Notes under the pieces: generated by a model | Databases searched by the model: none | What the model saw: the letters and a program-made list of their open reading frames with translations, nothing else | Told to the model about the DNA's origin: nothing | Shown here: positions 55,075-64,000 of the stretch, one piece after another | Layout: each line of letters begins with the position of its first letter | How positions within the stretch are numbered: position 1 is the stretch's first letter | Program-made: the position numbers and the translations under genes | Assembly: GCA_907163375.1 (NCBI GenBank) | Contig: CAJQUW010004459.1 | Span: 310,001 to 374,000, forward strand | Origin: Prostheceraeus crozeri | Lineage: Eukaryota; Platyhelminthes; Polycladida; Euryleptidae | Length of the DNA: 64,000 nt | Direction of reading: 5' to 3'

Positions 55075-55684
55075 AGTTACTAAAGAATCCAACAACTCGC
55101 GGGATCTGTGCCGCAAAGTGGGTTTGCCTATATGTCACAAAATTACATGTAAATTAAATGTAAGCTAAAGCACATGTACTCTACCTTTGCAATATTAAAG
55201 CTAGAGGATATTCACATACAGATCATTTACACTTTCTTTTGATTTTCTACAGGTGAGTCTGAAAATCACCCTTGGCCGTCCTAAGCAGACAAAATAAATT
55301 CAGATTTAATAATAATTCAAAAAATAATAAGTGATGGATTTGGTTTGACAGGTAGCCTACATTAAATCTGGTCACATGGTTTTTCCATATCATTTTTAAT
55401 GTTTTACTGTTTACTATTGATTTGTATAGTCAGTAGCATGCATTTCAGTTACTTTTATCACCGAGAGGTTTGAATTATTTATCAACCAATTGATACCCAA
55501 GGTAATAAAATCTCAAAATGACATTGCGAGGTCGCCAGGCATCTAATAGTTCAAAGATCACCTAAGAGCATCTTTGTCATTAAGTACTACTTTGAGCACC
55601 GTCCGCTTTTAAGGACGGTGGGCACAAGGGATGATGAAGTTAAATTGCTATAATATTTGCGTGTAATGGCGTGCTTCGGAAGCT
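55075..55684. other. No gene seen; short hairpin
   Basis: The only structure is a small hairpin at 55588-55612 (CACCGTCC facing GGACGGTG). Confidence 0.35.
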
Positions 55685-56134
55685 CATTAGGTGACATGCC
55701 ACGCGTGGTTCACGCGTAATCACGGAACACCCCAAACATCCGTTGTTAAGGACATTCTATTCTTCTACCCGCGTACATACGCGCTGCAGAGTCAGAAATC
55801 ACTTGATCTGATGCTGTTAAAACATGGGAAATGTTTATGAATACGCGCGGGCGAGCGTTTATAGTTTGCGCGTCGTCTACGGTTGTCTGGTTATATGATA
55901 AGCATGTTCTGTCTTCCCTGAACATGAAATTGAGGTCCTATCACATTGTTTAGCCTCTGATACATGCAGACACATGAGACGCAAAGTCTATATAACAGGA
56001 CTGCCAACTATACTAACTTATATAACTTATATTGCAGCAATATCCCGCACAGCCACGGATGTTTGGGGTCATGTGTAATTACGCGTGGTTCACGCGTGAA
56101 TTACGCATGATTGAGCGTGGCATGTCACCTAGTG
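55685..56134. mobile_element. TIR element (MITE), ACGCGT-rich ends, copy 1
   Basis: The left end CATTAGGTGACATGCCACGC and the right end, inverted, CACTAGGTGACATGCCACGC are near identical. Pairing continues through CACGCGTAATTACG and CCCCAAACATCCG. The 450-bp body has no gene. A near-identical copy is at 57377-57820. Confidence 0.8.
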
Positions 56135-57376
56135 TAAAGGTGCTTTTGTGCACAATAAAATTTTCTGGATTTCGACCATAAGCTGAGATAAAGTTTGGAG
56201 AGAGATTTTGGAGAGCTCACTAGTTCACTGTGGTCAGCTCTTTGTCTGACAAATGACTGTCAATGGTCAGTTGATGGTCAACTGATGGTCAGTTGGTATA
56301 TTTAGGCCTATCCCCTGCAATCACTTACAACTCGCCTATATAATATCGCTAAGTGTCACATGAGAATTGCAACTGAATATCAGTTTGATTATTCAATCTG
56401 TCCACTTATGGAACTCTGGTATTCAGTTATGAAGCTAAAAGTCTCTTCTAGTAAGGAGTTAGGCCTATAATTCGGATCGGCTCGTCCATGTAAATACATC
56501 ATCTGGCACTTAGCCCCATCGTGACGCAAGAGTCTTTCATTTGTCCTTTCATTTAACGAATAGATTTCTTCACAGCAGCTGCTAGCAATTAATAAAGCAC
56601 GACGTCATTTCCAACACGCGCATCGACAGATAGAGTGTGTGAGGAGCAGGTCACCTGATATTCGAAGGAACTGAGGCAATGTTGAACATTGTCAATACTT
56701 TATTTTTAGCAACAGCAAATGGACAACTTATTGAATCAGCGTCTCGGTGTACAGCATAATTTATTCTTGTCGTGAAGAAGTCGTCTCGTCTGATATTTGG
56801 ATATAATTGATTCTGCAGTGATCTGTGTGACTGTAACAAATACAATGGCAATGTGTTCTTGATTTCATTGAATCATAAATAGCAGCTTTGAATAATTCAT
56901 TAGTGAATAACTAAATAATTATATTCCATAACAATGAAAATGAAAATGAAGTAATCCAATCACAATTGAGAACCAGTTAGACTAAGTAAAAAGTACAACG
57001 CTGTCAAGAGATTGAATTGTTTTTTCATCTTCAGCAAAAAACCTTTAATTTTGAAAATAATTCATGCAGCAAAAGGCTAATAGGTAGGCCTAGAGCAACA
57101 AAATTAATTGAATATCATAGACTCTTATTAATAGCGAATTAACTAATGTATGTGTTGAATTGAAAACAGTCCTCATTGGAGATATGTCGCAAAAATTTGC
57201 CACCAAGATAGAATTATTTTGATCCGGTCGAACTGCAGAAAAAAGACTTGTCGCGCTCAAGCACTTTTAGTCATGGCCAAAGTAGATGTGACACCATTTT
57301 TTCGTGTAAGCGGAAGACACGTCCGTTTGGAAGTAGCCTCAAAGCGAAATAACGGGATAAATATATCAACTGACCA
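56135..57376. other. No gene seen
   Basis: Small tandem TGGTCAGTTGATGGTCAACTG words near 56265-56300. Otherwise unassigned. Confidence 0.35.
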
Positions 57377-57820
57377 CACTAGGTGACATGCCACGCGTAA
57401 TTCACGCGTAATTACGGAACACCCCAAACATCCGTGGTTAAGGGCATTCTATTCTTCTACCCGCGTACATACGCGCTGCACTAAGAGTCAGAAATCACTT
57501 GATCTGATGCTGTTAAAACATGGGGAATGTTTATGAATACGAGCGGGCGAGCGTTTATAGTTTGCGCGTCGTCTACGGTTGTCTGCGCTGCGGTTTGAAC
57601 CACTGATGAACCGCTAAGCATGTTCTGTCTTCCCTGAGCATGAAATTGAGGTCCGATCACATTGTTTAGCCTCTGATACATGCAGACACATGAGACGCAA
57701 AGTCTATATAACAGGACTGCCAACTATACTAACTTATATAACTTATATTGCAGCAATATCCCGCATAGTCACGGATGTTTGGGGAATCACGCGTGACTGA
57801 GCGTGGCATGTCATCTAGTG
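57377..57820. mobile_element. TIR element (MITE), ACGCGT-rich ends, copy 2
   Basis: Starts CACTAGGTGACATGCCACGC and ends GCGTGGCATGTCATCTAGTG. It matches copy 1 almost throughout. The main difference is a changed stretch near 57585-57615 and a shorter right arm. Same orientation as copy 1. Confidence 0.8.
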
Positions 57821-58061
57821 CTCTTTGCATTAAATGATGATAAATCTGCATTATACATGTACTGATGACTGATAAATGTATGCTAGTATCAAATCTGGAC
57901 AAATGAGACGTGAATATATTGAAAAATTGTCGATGCAGTGTAACAGATCGGAAATTGATCAATATGAAGATCTTTACGATTTTATACATAGCATTATGAT
58001 TTTCTTGTGGCAAAAGCATATATAAACAACACAACAGGCGTACTAACTCATAACACATTGC

Positions 58062-58067
58062 TTTATT
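58062..58067 (-). promoter_or_regulatory. Polyadenylation signal AATAAA
   Basis: TTTATT on the plus strand, 251 bases past the stop of the long lectin gene on the minus strand. Confidence 0.45.
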
Positions 58068-58317
58068 GTTGCTTTAAGAACTGTGAACGGTTTAACAGTG
58101 TGTGATTCGAAACATTTTGATTGATTTCGTGAGGCCTGTTTATTTCATTTCATTATTGTTGATCAAAACTTCCTTTTCAATTTACGAAGTTCATTTTTGT
58201 GATATCTGGCTTTTGAAACCGTTGATATAATTTCCTTGCATCGTAAAAAAGTTATCGAATATCGTTTCCGATATAATTTCTGAATAATCAAACCATAGAT
58301 TGTTCTAAGAATTGCCA

Positions 58318-59865
58318 TCAAATGTTCTTCATACAGATGAAATTTCTTGACCCTGTACAATCTTGGTAAAGCATTTTAGATTGTTCAATCAGGCATGCGA
58401 CTGCGCATTTTGTCGCCGACTTTGGAGGAATTGGTGACTCCAATTTTAGGTACGATTTTCCACTCGGGCCACTTATATTGTGCTTGCCATTATCCCACTT
58501 AACTCCAATCCATGGACAATGAAACATCAGTGCTGTGTACTGCATCAAGTCTTCAAATTCTTCCTTGTTTTGAAATGTAACTAATGTACCATTGAAATAG
58601 CGACAGTGAACCGCAGCACGAGCCCAGGAAGCATGATCATGGGAGACAATGATACAAAGACCTGTTGCCGTTCTTATCCACGGGCTAGTGCAGGAGTCGT
58701 TCTTTGAAGCACTTTCCTTCGGATATTTCTTGATTACAGCAATCTCACTCTTCAAATCGGTTATTCTAGCACCTTGTTCATCAATTACATTGTGCAATTG
58801 AACTGTCTCATTCGAAAGATTCATGAAACGGTTCATTGTCTTGGCATTCTCTATCATCACGACATCTGATTGGCTTTGTAGATGCATCACATCTTTCTCA
58901 AACTTGATCGTCAGGTTGGCAACAGTGACTCTCAGTTCTGCTGTTTTCTTATCCTGATCAATAAGTTTCCTCTTCAACACCTTCATTTCATTGGAAATAT
59001 TAGAGAAAGCTTTCTGCTGTTGATCCTTCACAAGTTCTGATTGTCTTTGTGCATTCATCAATCCATTTTCTAGACGCTTGTTCATATTCACAAAGTTATT
59101 CGTTAAATTAGTCATTTTTGCATCCCGCTCAACAATATCATTCTTCAATGAAACCAAATCAGTGGAAATGTTCTTGATAGCAGTTCGTTTTATTTCTTCC
59201 AGAGTTCTTGATTGATTTTCTAGTTTTGTTATTTCGTCTTGGAGTTGTCTCTTCATGTTCGCAAAGTCATTCTTTAAATGAACCACTTTCACATCGCGTT
59301 CAGCAACTTCATTTTTCAAGACAAATATTCGGCTTGACACATTCATCAATCCTTTGTGTTGTTCATCTTTGAGGACTTTCGATTGACTTTCAATGTCAGT
59401 TAATCCGCTCACTAGCGTGTTATTCAGGTCTATGATATTTCTCCATAAAGCTGTTATTTTGACGTTATGATCATTGACTTCATTCTTTAATGCGCCCGTT
59501 TCATTGGAGATGTTGGTGAAACATTTTTCTTGTTTATCCTTCAATAACTGTGATCGACTTCTCAGTTGCAATAAGTCATTGGAAAGTTGCTTCATTGAGA
59601 CGTTGTATTCATTCTTCAGCATCTTTGTTTCTTTATTCAGCAAATCAGAGAACCATTCCTTGAGGTCAGCACTTGTTGAAGACTCAGCAGCGAATCTCGA
59701 CAGAATCTCCTCTTCTCTCTGCTGTCTCTGAGGATCAAGAACTCTCTGAGATGTTTCTGTCAACAGGTGGAGAGCGTCGTTGAGCTCCTGCAGAACAACA
59801 TTTGTTGAGGAATGACCGGCTGAGAAGATAGAGAGAAAGAAAACAGCAACCCAGGCCGCATTCAT
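58318..59865 (-). CDS. Secreted C-type lectin with long repeated coiled-coil stalk
   Basis: 515 residues in one exon. Residues 1-19 form a signal peptide (WVAVFFLSIFSAG). From about 25 to 380 the protein is heptad-rich coiled coil. Within it lie four head-to-tail repeats of exactly 57 residues (104-160, 161-217, 218-274, 275-331) and a partial fifth (332-380). Each of the four has an N-glycosylation sequon (NIS or NVS) at repeat positions 15-17. Residues about 391-515 form a C-type lectin-like domain with C391, C404, C421, C450, C487, C491, C503 and C511, and CPWIGVKW in place of the WIGL motif. No EPN/QPD or WND motif is seen. The layout is that of collectin-like or scavenger-receptor-like oligomers, but without collagen. 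It is probably extracellular, binding sugars or proteins. The stem-plus-lectin plan parallels the plus-strand locus at 8.6-37.3 kb. Confidence 0.85.
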   Translation of the reverse strand: MNAAWVAVFFLSIFSAGHSSTNVVLQELNDALHLLTETSQRVLDPQRQQREEEILSRFAAESSTSADLKEWFSDLLNKETKMLKNEYNVSMKQLSNDLLQLRSRSQLLKDKQEKCFTNISNETGALKNEVNDHNVKITALWRNIIDLNNTLVSGLTDIESQSKVLKDEQHKGLMNVSSRIFVLKNEVAERDVKVVHLKNDFANMKRQLQDEITKLENQSRTLEEIKRTAIKNISTDLVSLKNDIVERDAKMTNLTNNFVNMNKRLENGLMNAQRQSELVKDQQQKAFSNISNEMKVLKRKLIDQDKKTAELRVTVANLTIKFEKDVMHLQSQSDVVMIENAKTMNRFMNLSNETVQLHNVIDEQGARITDLKSEIAVIKKYPKESASKNDSCTSPWIRTATGLCIIVSHDHASWARAAVHCRYFNGTLVTFQNKEEFEDLMQYTALMFHCPWIGVKWDNGKHNISGPSGKSYLKLESPIPPKSATKCAVACLIEQSKMLYQDCTGSRNFICMKNI

Positions 59866-60299
59866 GCTGTGTTATGAAGCAAGCAGATGTATCAACTAGA
59901 CAATGACAAGTATGGATGAATTGAAATCATCTTTGCAGCAGGTGTCACCGTTTTGAAATGTTGAAGGAAGTTCGATTGATATTGTTAAGAGAATTCTATA
60001 ATGAGTCATCCAACCATCCTGATAAATACAATTAGAGAATTCAAGGAATGAATTTGAAAACAGAAGCTGGCTTTGACTGACAAGCATCCAGGTTTAGAGG
60101 TTGCTTCCTGTTCCGTTATTTAGTTTCACACGGCAAGCATCAAAGTAAACGCAGTGCATATAAATGTTGACGTTAAAGTATATCAACAATTTTCCTGAAA
60201 TTTCTATGTTAAAATTTGCAGTTACACCAACGAAAAGTGTCTGTTTGTACACTTTACTTCATCCTCTGTCACTGAATGACAACTCATTTGAAAGATCAT
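59866..60299. other. Upstream region of the long lectin gene
   Basis: No coding sequence. The 5' untranslated region and promoter are expected here on the minus strand; no motif is clear enough to call. Confidence 0.3.
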
Positions 60300-60520
60300 G
60301 ATCTGTAGATGATTTCTATAATAACCAGTTCAACAAAATACCAATTTGTGTAACTTTTATTAAATGAACTCCTGGGCAAAAATTCGAAAAAAATGGTAAC
60401 TGGCAACTGATAACCAAATGTGAGATGTGCAAATTTTTGCAGTTTTGAAGAAATACATAGGATTGTGTTATCCTCTCTATTTCTGAAAAGCAAATGATCT
60501 GATCCGGCAGACGCGAAGAT
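60300..60520 (+). repeat. Dispersed repeat family 2
   Basis: CTTTTATTAAATGAACTC, ACCAAATGTGAGATGTGC and TTTTTGCAGTTTTG match the copies at 30060 and (inverted) 10620. Confidence 0.55.
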
Positions 60521-60629
60521 TTGCAGTAGGTTTGAGGTGTACTATGCTATGTGAAAGTTTTATGTACTACCTCGTTCCCTGCACAACTTCACGCTAACTC
60601 CCGGACTAAATGGGTTCACATCACTATTC

Positions 60630-61055
60630 AGATTCAAGAAATAAAACATGAATTTAGTGAATCTTGAAATCATGCTGATGAAAATTGAATTAAAAACTTG
60701 ACATTTCAGTCAAGAAAGCACGGATAATATCGCGAATTTTTCATGAAGACTTTCATTATAATACGGAACATGAAGATCCTTTGATAAACAGCTTGATGTC
60801 CGCTTAGTTAGGATGCTTATTAGCAAATATTCATTCATTTTGTTATCGAACTTGTTTCATACTACTTATATAGGGACGTCATCTCGATAGTATTTAAATT
60901 GGCAACATTTTGACTCTTTTCAAAACTGCTTTTTTTGGACCACGGGAACGTAATCTCTGCAAAAAACTGAATCTTTTGATATAAAATTTTTCACTGTATA
61001 CAGACACTTGTTTGAGTCGACACTTTACCTATATATCCTTACTCTCATTCATGTT
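60630..61055 (-). repeat. Dispersed repeat family 1, inverted copy
   Basis: In reverse it begins GAGTAAGGATATATAGGT, then GTGTCGACTCAAAC, TATCAAAAGATTCAG and GGAACATTATAATG-type words. It continues to the CATGTTTTATTTCTTGAATC end that matches 9840-9870. Confidence 0.65.
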
Positions 61056-61365
61056 TTGACGTAAGTTTTGTGTTTGTGATGGGGAATATCGAGACATTTA
61101 GACCTAGACGGTTGCTCAATTGGTGACTTTGCGACAAGAGGGATTAGTGCAGAAGCAGACTGAGTCACCCACTGAGCGAGCAGACAGCGTTCATCGACAT
61201 TGACGACTAATCGATTAAGTCACCGTGATGCTGGTGACCTGTCGAACCCAACTGTACCTTATATAGTCTTTGAATCTGTTTAACCAACTTCCTGGAAGCA
61301 CAAGCACTTAACAGCATGGGGAACAGGTCTATTCAGCGAAGAAAGTACAGGGCTGACTAAACATA

Positions 61366-62375
61366 TACAGATTGTTTCATAAAAAATGGATCACCCTTAA
61401 ACATCGCCTTAACTTCAACTTTGTCTAACTCCGCCAAACTTGAACGAATTTCTCTGAAATTTGGAAGATATGTCAGTTGTGCTTACTAATATCATTGTTG
61501 GAAATTTCAAGCATGAATATTGAGTTGTTTTCCTGTTATATATAAAAAAGTAGTAGATAATTTGATCTTCATTTAGCAATGTTACACAAAATCATACCTC
61601 ACTCTTATAAAATTACATTTGTTTCCTTTGTTATGTAATATGCTGTTCTGCAAGCCAAAAGCTATCAAGCAAAACAAAAATAAAGAAAATCGGTCAATCA
61701 GAGCCAGTATAGCACCATTATTCATCAACAATAATGTAACTGCTACATGTGATTAACTGGACTTCATGTTCCATAGCTTCCTGACTTCGTTGCGGTGGTG
61801 TTAGCAGCACTCCTGATTGCTTTCAGCTAGAAATCTATCTCTTACCGGTTGAAAACAATACAAATGTCCCTTACAAAAATGTGCATCGATGGCATAATGA
61901 TGATTTTCGACTCTGTCGTAAAGAGGGCTCTGGCCGTCCACGCAAAACATCCAAACGTAGAGACCGCCTCATTTTGAGATTTGTTAAAGTTGATCCAAGT
62001 CTCTCGTTAACTGAGATGGCTGCACTAGTCTCGTCTATTTCTAAGTCCACTATTCGTAGAAGACTTATTGAGTCGAATTTCAAGAGCTGTAAGAGGCCCT
62101 CTCAGATCGAATTATCAGATCAGCATACAAAAAGACGTCTCAGATGGGCAATGAGTCATTGTCACTGGCGAAATCAATGGGATCGGGTTGTCTGGTCTGA
62201 TGAGGCATCAGTCCGTCTGAAGGATAGTGATGGTCGATTGAGATTATGGATAAAATCTGATCAGGAAATTCCGAGACATTTACATCGTCCCCGGGTACAA
62301 GGTGGCGCGATTCTACTGATTTGGGTTGGCATTTGGACCAATGGCCGCTCTGAACTTCACATACAGCCCGAGTGA
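61366..62375 (+). mobile_element. Truncated Tc1-like transposon
   Basis: The possible left end is at 61366 (TACAGATTGTTTCATAAAAA, typical of Tc1/mariner termini). 61881-62375 encodes the middle of a Tc1 transposase: a paired-like helix-turn-helix with GSGRPRKTSKRRDR, LTEMAALV and SKSTIRRRL. Then comes WDRVVWSDEASVRL, carrying the first catalytic Asp. Then comes GGAILLIWVGIWTNGRSELH, where the usual WG reads WV. The frame stops at 62373, before the second Asp and final Glu. The first helix-turn-helix is also absent. Inactive. What follows at 62376 is a different repeat, so the 3' end was probably cut off by an insertion or deletion. Confidence 0.8.
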
Positions 62376-62580
62376 CTCTTTTCTATGGGTTTTTAAGGGA
62401 ATATATGGGATTGTAAGGGATCCCATATGATCCCATTCACGATGCAAATAGGATCATATGGGTTTCTTGGGGATTGTATGGAATCCCTTACAATCCTATA
62501 CAACTGAATCCTCTAGAATCCACGATTCTCATCAAAGGATTCCTTATGTAGAATATGAAAGGGATTAATCAAAATTAATG
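62376..62580. repeat. GGGATCCCAT-type inverted repeat cluster
   Basis: TATGGGATTGTAAGGGATCCC (62405-62425) is inverted near 62480-62500 (GGAATCCCTTACAATCC), with more GGGAT/ATCCC words between. It resembles the subterminal clusters at 1474-1590 and 16181-16226. Probably a hAT-type MITE end. Confidence 0.4.
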
Positions 62581-63908
62581 CTAATCAATCAAAATCAAAC
62601 CGGTTTCACAGATCTTTATGGATGACTTGTAAGGTTTTGATTACATACATCGATTTCGATCATTAACAGTGTGGGCCAATCGCTCACATATACAGTGTAT
62701 AATCGACTACACTGTGAAAATGGACGCGATGGACTCTAGACCTACACGTTGAAAAAGATTCAATGATGGCATACAGACTTTATCCTGTGGGGACCAGAAA
62801 ACTTCAGACAATTATCTATGGGCCTGCTGTTTTTGGACCTTCACATAGGCCATTATCATTCCCACTGTAACAATTTTGGTTTTTCACTGGTTGTCTGGAA
62901 AACCAAATGATTTGTTTTGGTTTCCTAGAAAACTAATCCCTCAATGATTTGCTGGAATAACTTTAAAATGTAATTATGTAATTTACTATCCTTTGGTACA
63001 TGTACTGATTCGAATCCTACTTATCTGGCAAGAATTCCTATATGTTTCCTACCATAACCTGTGAAACCCACCATTTCCTCGTAAAATCCCGGCAGGTTTT
63101 GTAGGGACATCAGCAATAGCTCTATTCTTGATAGGATCTCAATAGGACACACCAGAGAAATATAATTGACCAGAACAGGATCCTAATAGGAAACATCAAA
63201 GAAATAGATTTTTCACGTTTTAATACATCGTCAGTGATGACGTGATGATTCTTTCACAAGGCTTCAACCGACCTCGATTTCGGCAGACGACGGATATCTA
63301 TGACGTTATTATTTAAGAACTTCGATATCGAAAAACGTTAGTATTTTGAATACAATCAATCGACATCGCCATTCATTTGTTGGTGAACTTCGAAGACACC
63401 AACAGTTAGTGTGCAGTGAAAGAGTGAATGATGTAGAAAAATTGTATTTCAAGTTTTTTTATAGGACCAAAATGTCTGTTGTCCTTATCTTTTCATTGTA
63501 ATTTCTTGAACCGGTTCTTGGGGGTAGCACGAAACAGCTATCTGTTGTCATTAACAAGGGACTGGCGATTATCCGTCAGCATTTTAAGAATTATTGTGAC
63601 TCGATCCGCAATAATAGCGGAATTAATTGCTTTTGGAGTGTCCTTTCAAGCATCGAATTCCTTAAAAAGATAGGAAATAAAAATATTTTTGATCTTCAGG
63701 TGTTTGATTTTTCTACATACTAATCTGAAGCAAATAGAAGCTAGCATCATATTTTTGCTTTGTTAGACATAATTTTCAGTAAGAAATTTATGTGCATTGG
63801 TTACGAAAAAAGGTTTTCTTTCAAACATTAGATATAGTGGTTATTACATTCACGAAAGACTCGTTCAAAGCTGCTATTAAGTTTATTATATAAGAGGCGT
63901 ATATCACT
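62581..63908. other. No gene seen
   Basis: Further scattered GGATC-CAATAGGA words at 63100-63190. No coding region recognised. Confidence 0.35.
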
Positions 63909-64000
63909 TTTGGAGGATTTGTCTTCAGACAGTATAAGGGAATCCCTATGGGTGGCAATTGACATGGCCCTCTTCTAGCGGACCTTTTCTTTTTTCACTG
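63909..64000 (+). mobile_element. Penelope-like reverse transcriptase fragment, cut by window end
   Basis: Reads FGGFVFRQYKGIPMGGN followed by GPLLADLFLF, the PLE palm block usually written GIPMGTNCAPLLADLFL. Broken at least once. The remainder lies beyond the window. Confidence 0.7.

Overview
The window is AT-rich metazoan nuclear DNA, most likely from a marine invertebrate and plausibly a lophotrochozoan. This rests on spliced genes, AATAAA signals, a secreted PAN/C-type-lectin family, a divergent intronless rhodopsin-like receptor, and many Penelope-like (PLE), LINE, hAT, Tc1, Crypton-like and SINE remnants. Species cannot be fixed from the sequence. No bacterial genes, CRISPR arrays, rRNA or functional tRNA genes were seen, and no LTR retrovirus or Polinton was recognised.

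Layout. 0-8 kb: unidentified DNA, PLE fragments, a small cysteine-rich secreted peptide (4.25 kb) and a 1.76-kb insertion bounded by GTGGGTCA repeats (6.38-8.14 kb). 8.6-37.3 kb: a lectin-like locus on the plus strand. One signal-peptide plus coiled-coil first exon (8590-8923) ends in a phase-1 donor. Three PAN-CTLD terminal exons (18953, 28280, 36597) all begin with phase-1 acceptors, and no other first exon was found. The spacers hold an intact hAT transposase (13.4-15.4 kb), a SINE, PLEs in inverted pairs, nested palindromes, a Crypton/KIAA1958-like piece and a 997-bp hAT with perfect 8-bp target duplications. 37.6-47.5 kb: almost entirely transposons, including two hATs with perfect 8-bp duplications. 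One of them hosts a tRNA-derived SINE that contains a complete hammerhead-ribozyme fold. 48.0-49.1 kb: a rhodopsin-like GPCR. 51-58 kb: LINE pieces and MITEs. 58.3-59.9 kb (minus strand): a single-exon secreted C-type lectin with a long stalk of 57-residue glycosylated coiled-coil repeats. 60-64 kb: dispersed repeats, a truncated Tc1 and the start of another PLE.

How it fits together. The host genes that look functional are mostly secreted or cell-surface recognition proteins: two kinds of coiled-coil lectin, a cysteine-rich peptide and a GPCR. The plus-strand lectin locus could make two or three proteins sharing one oligomerising stem with different recognition heads. That is inferred from splice phase and layout, not shown by transcripts.
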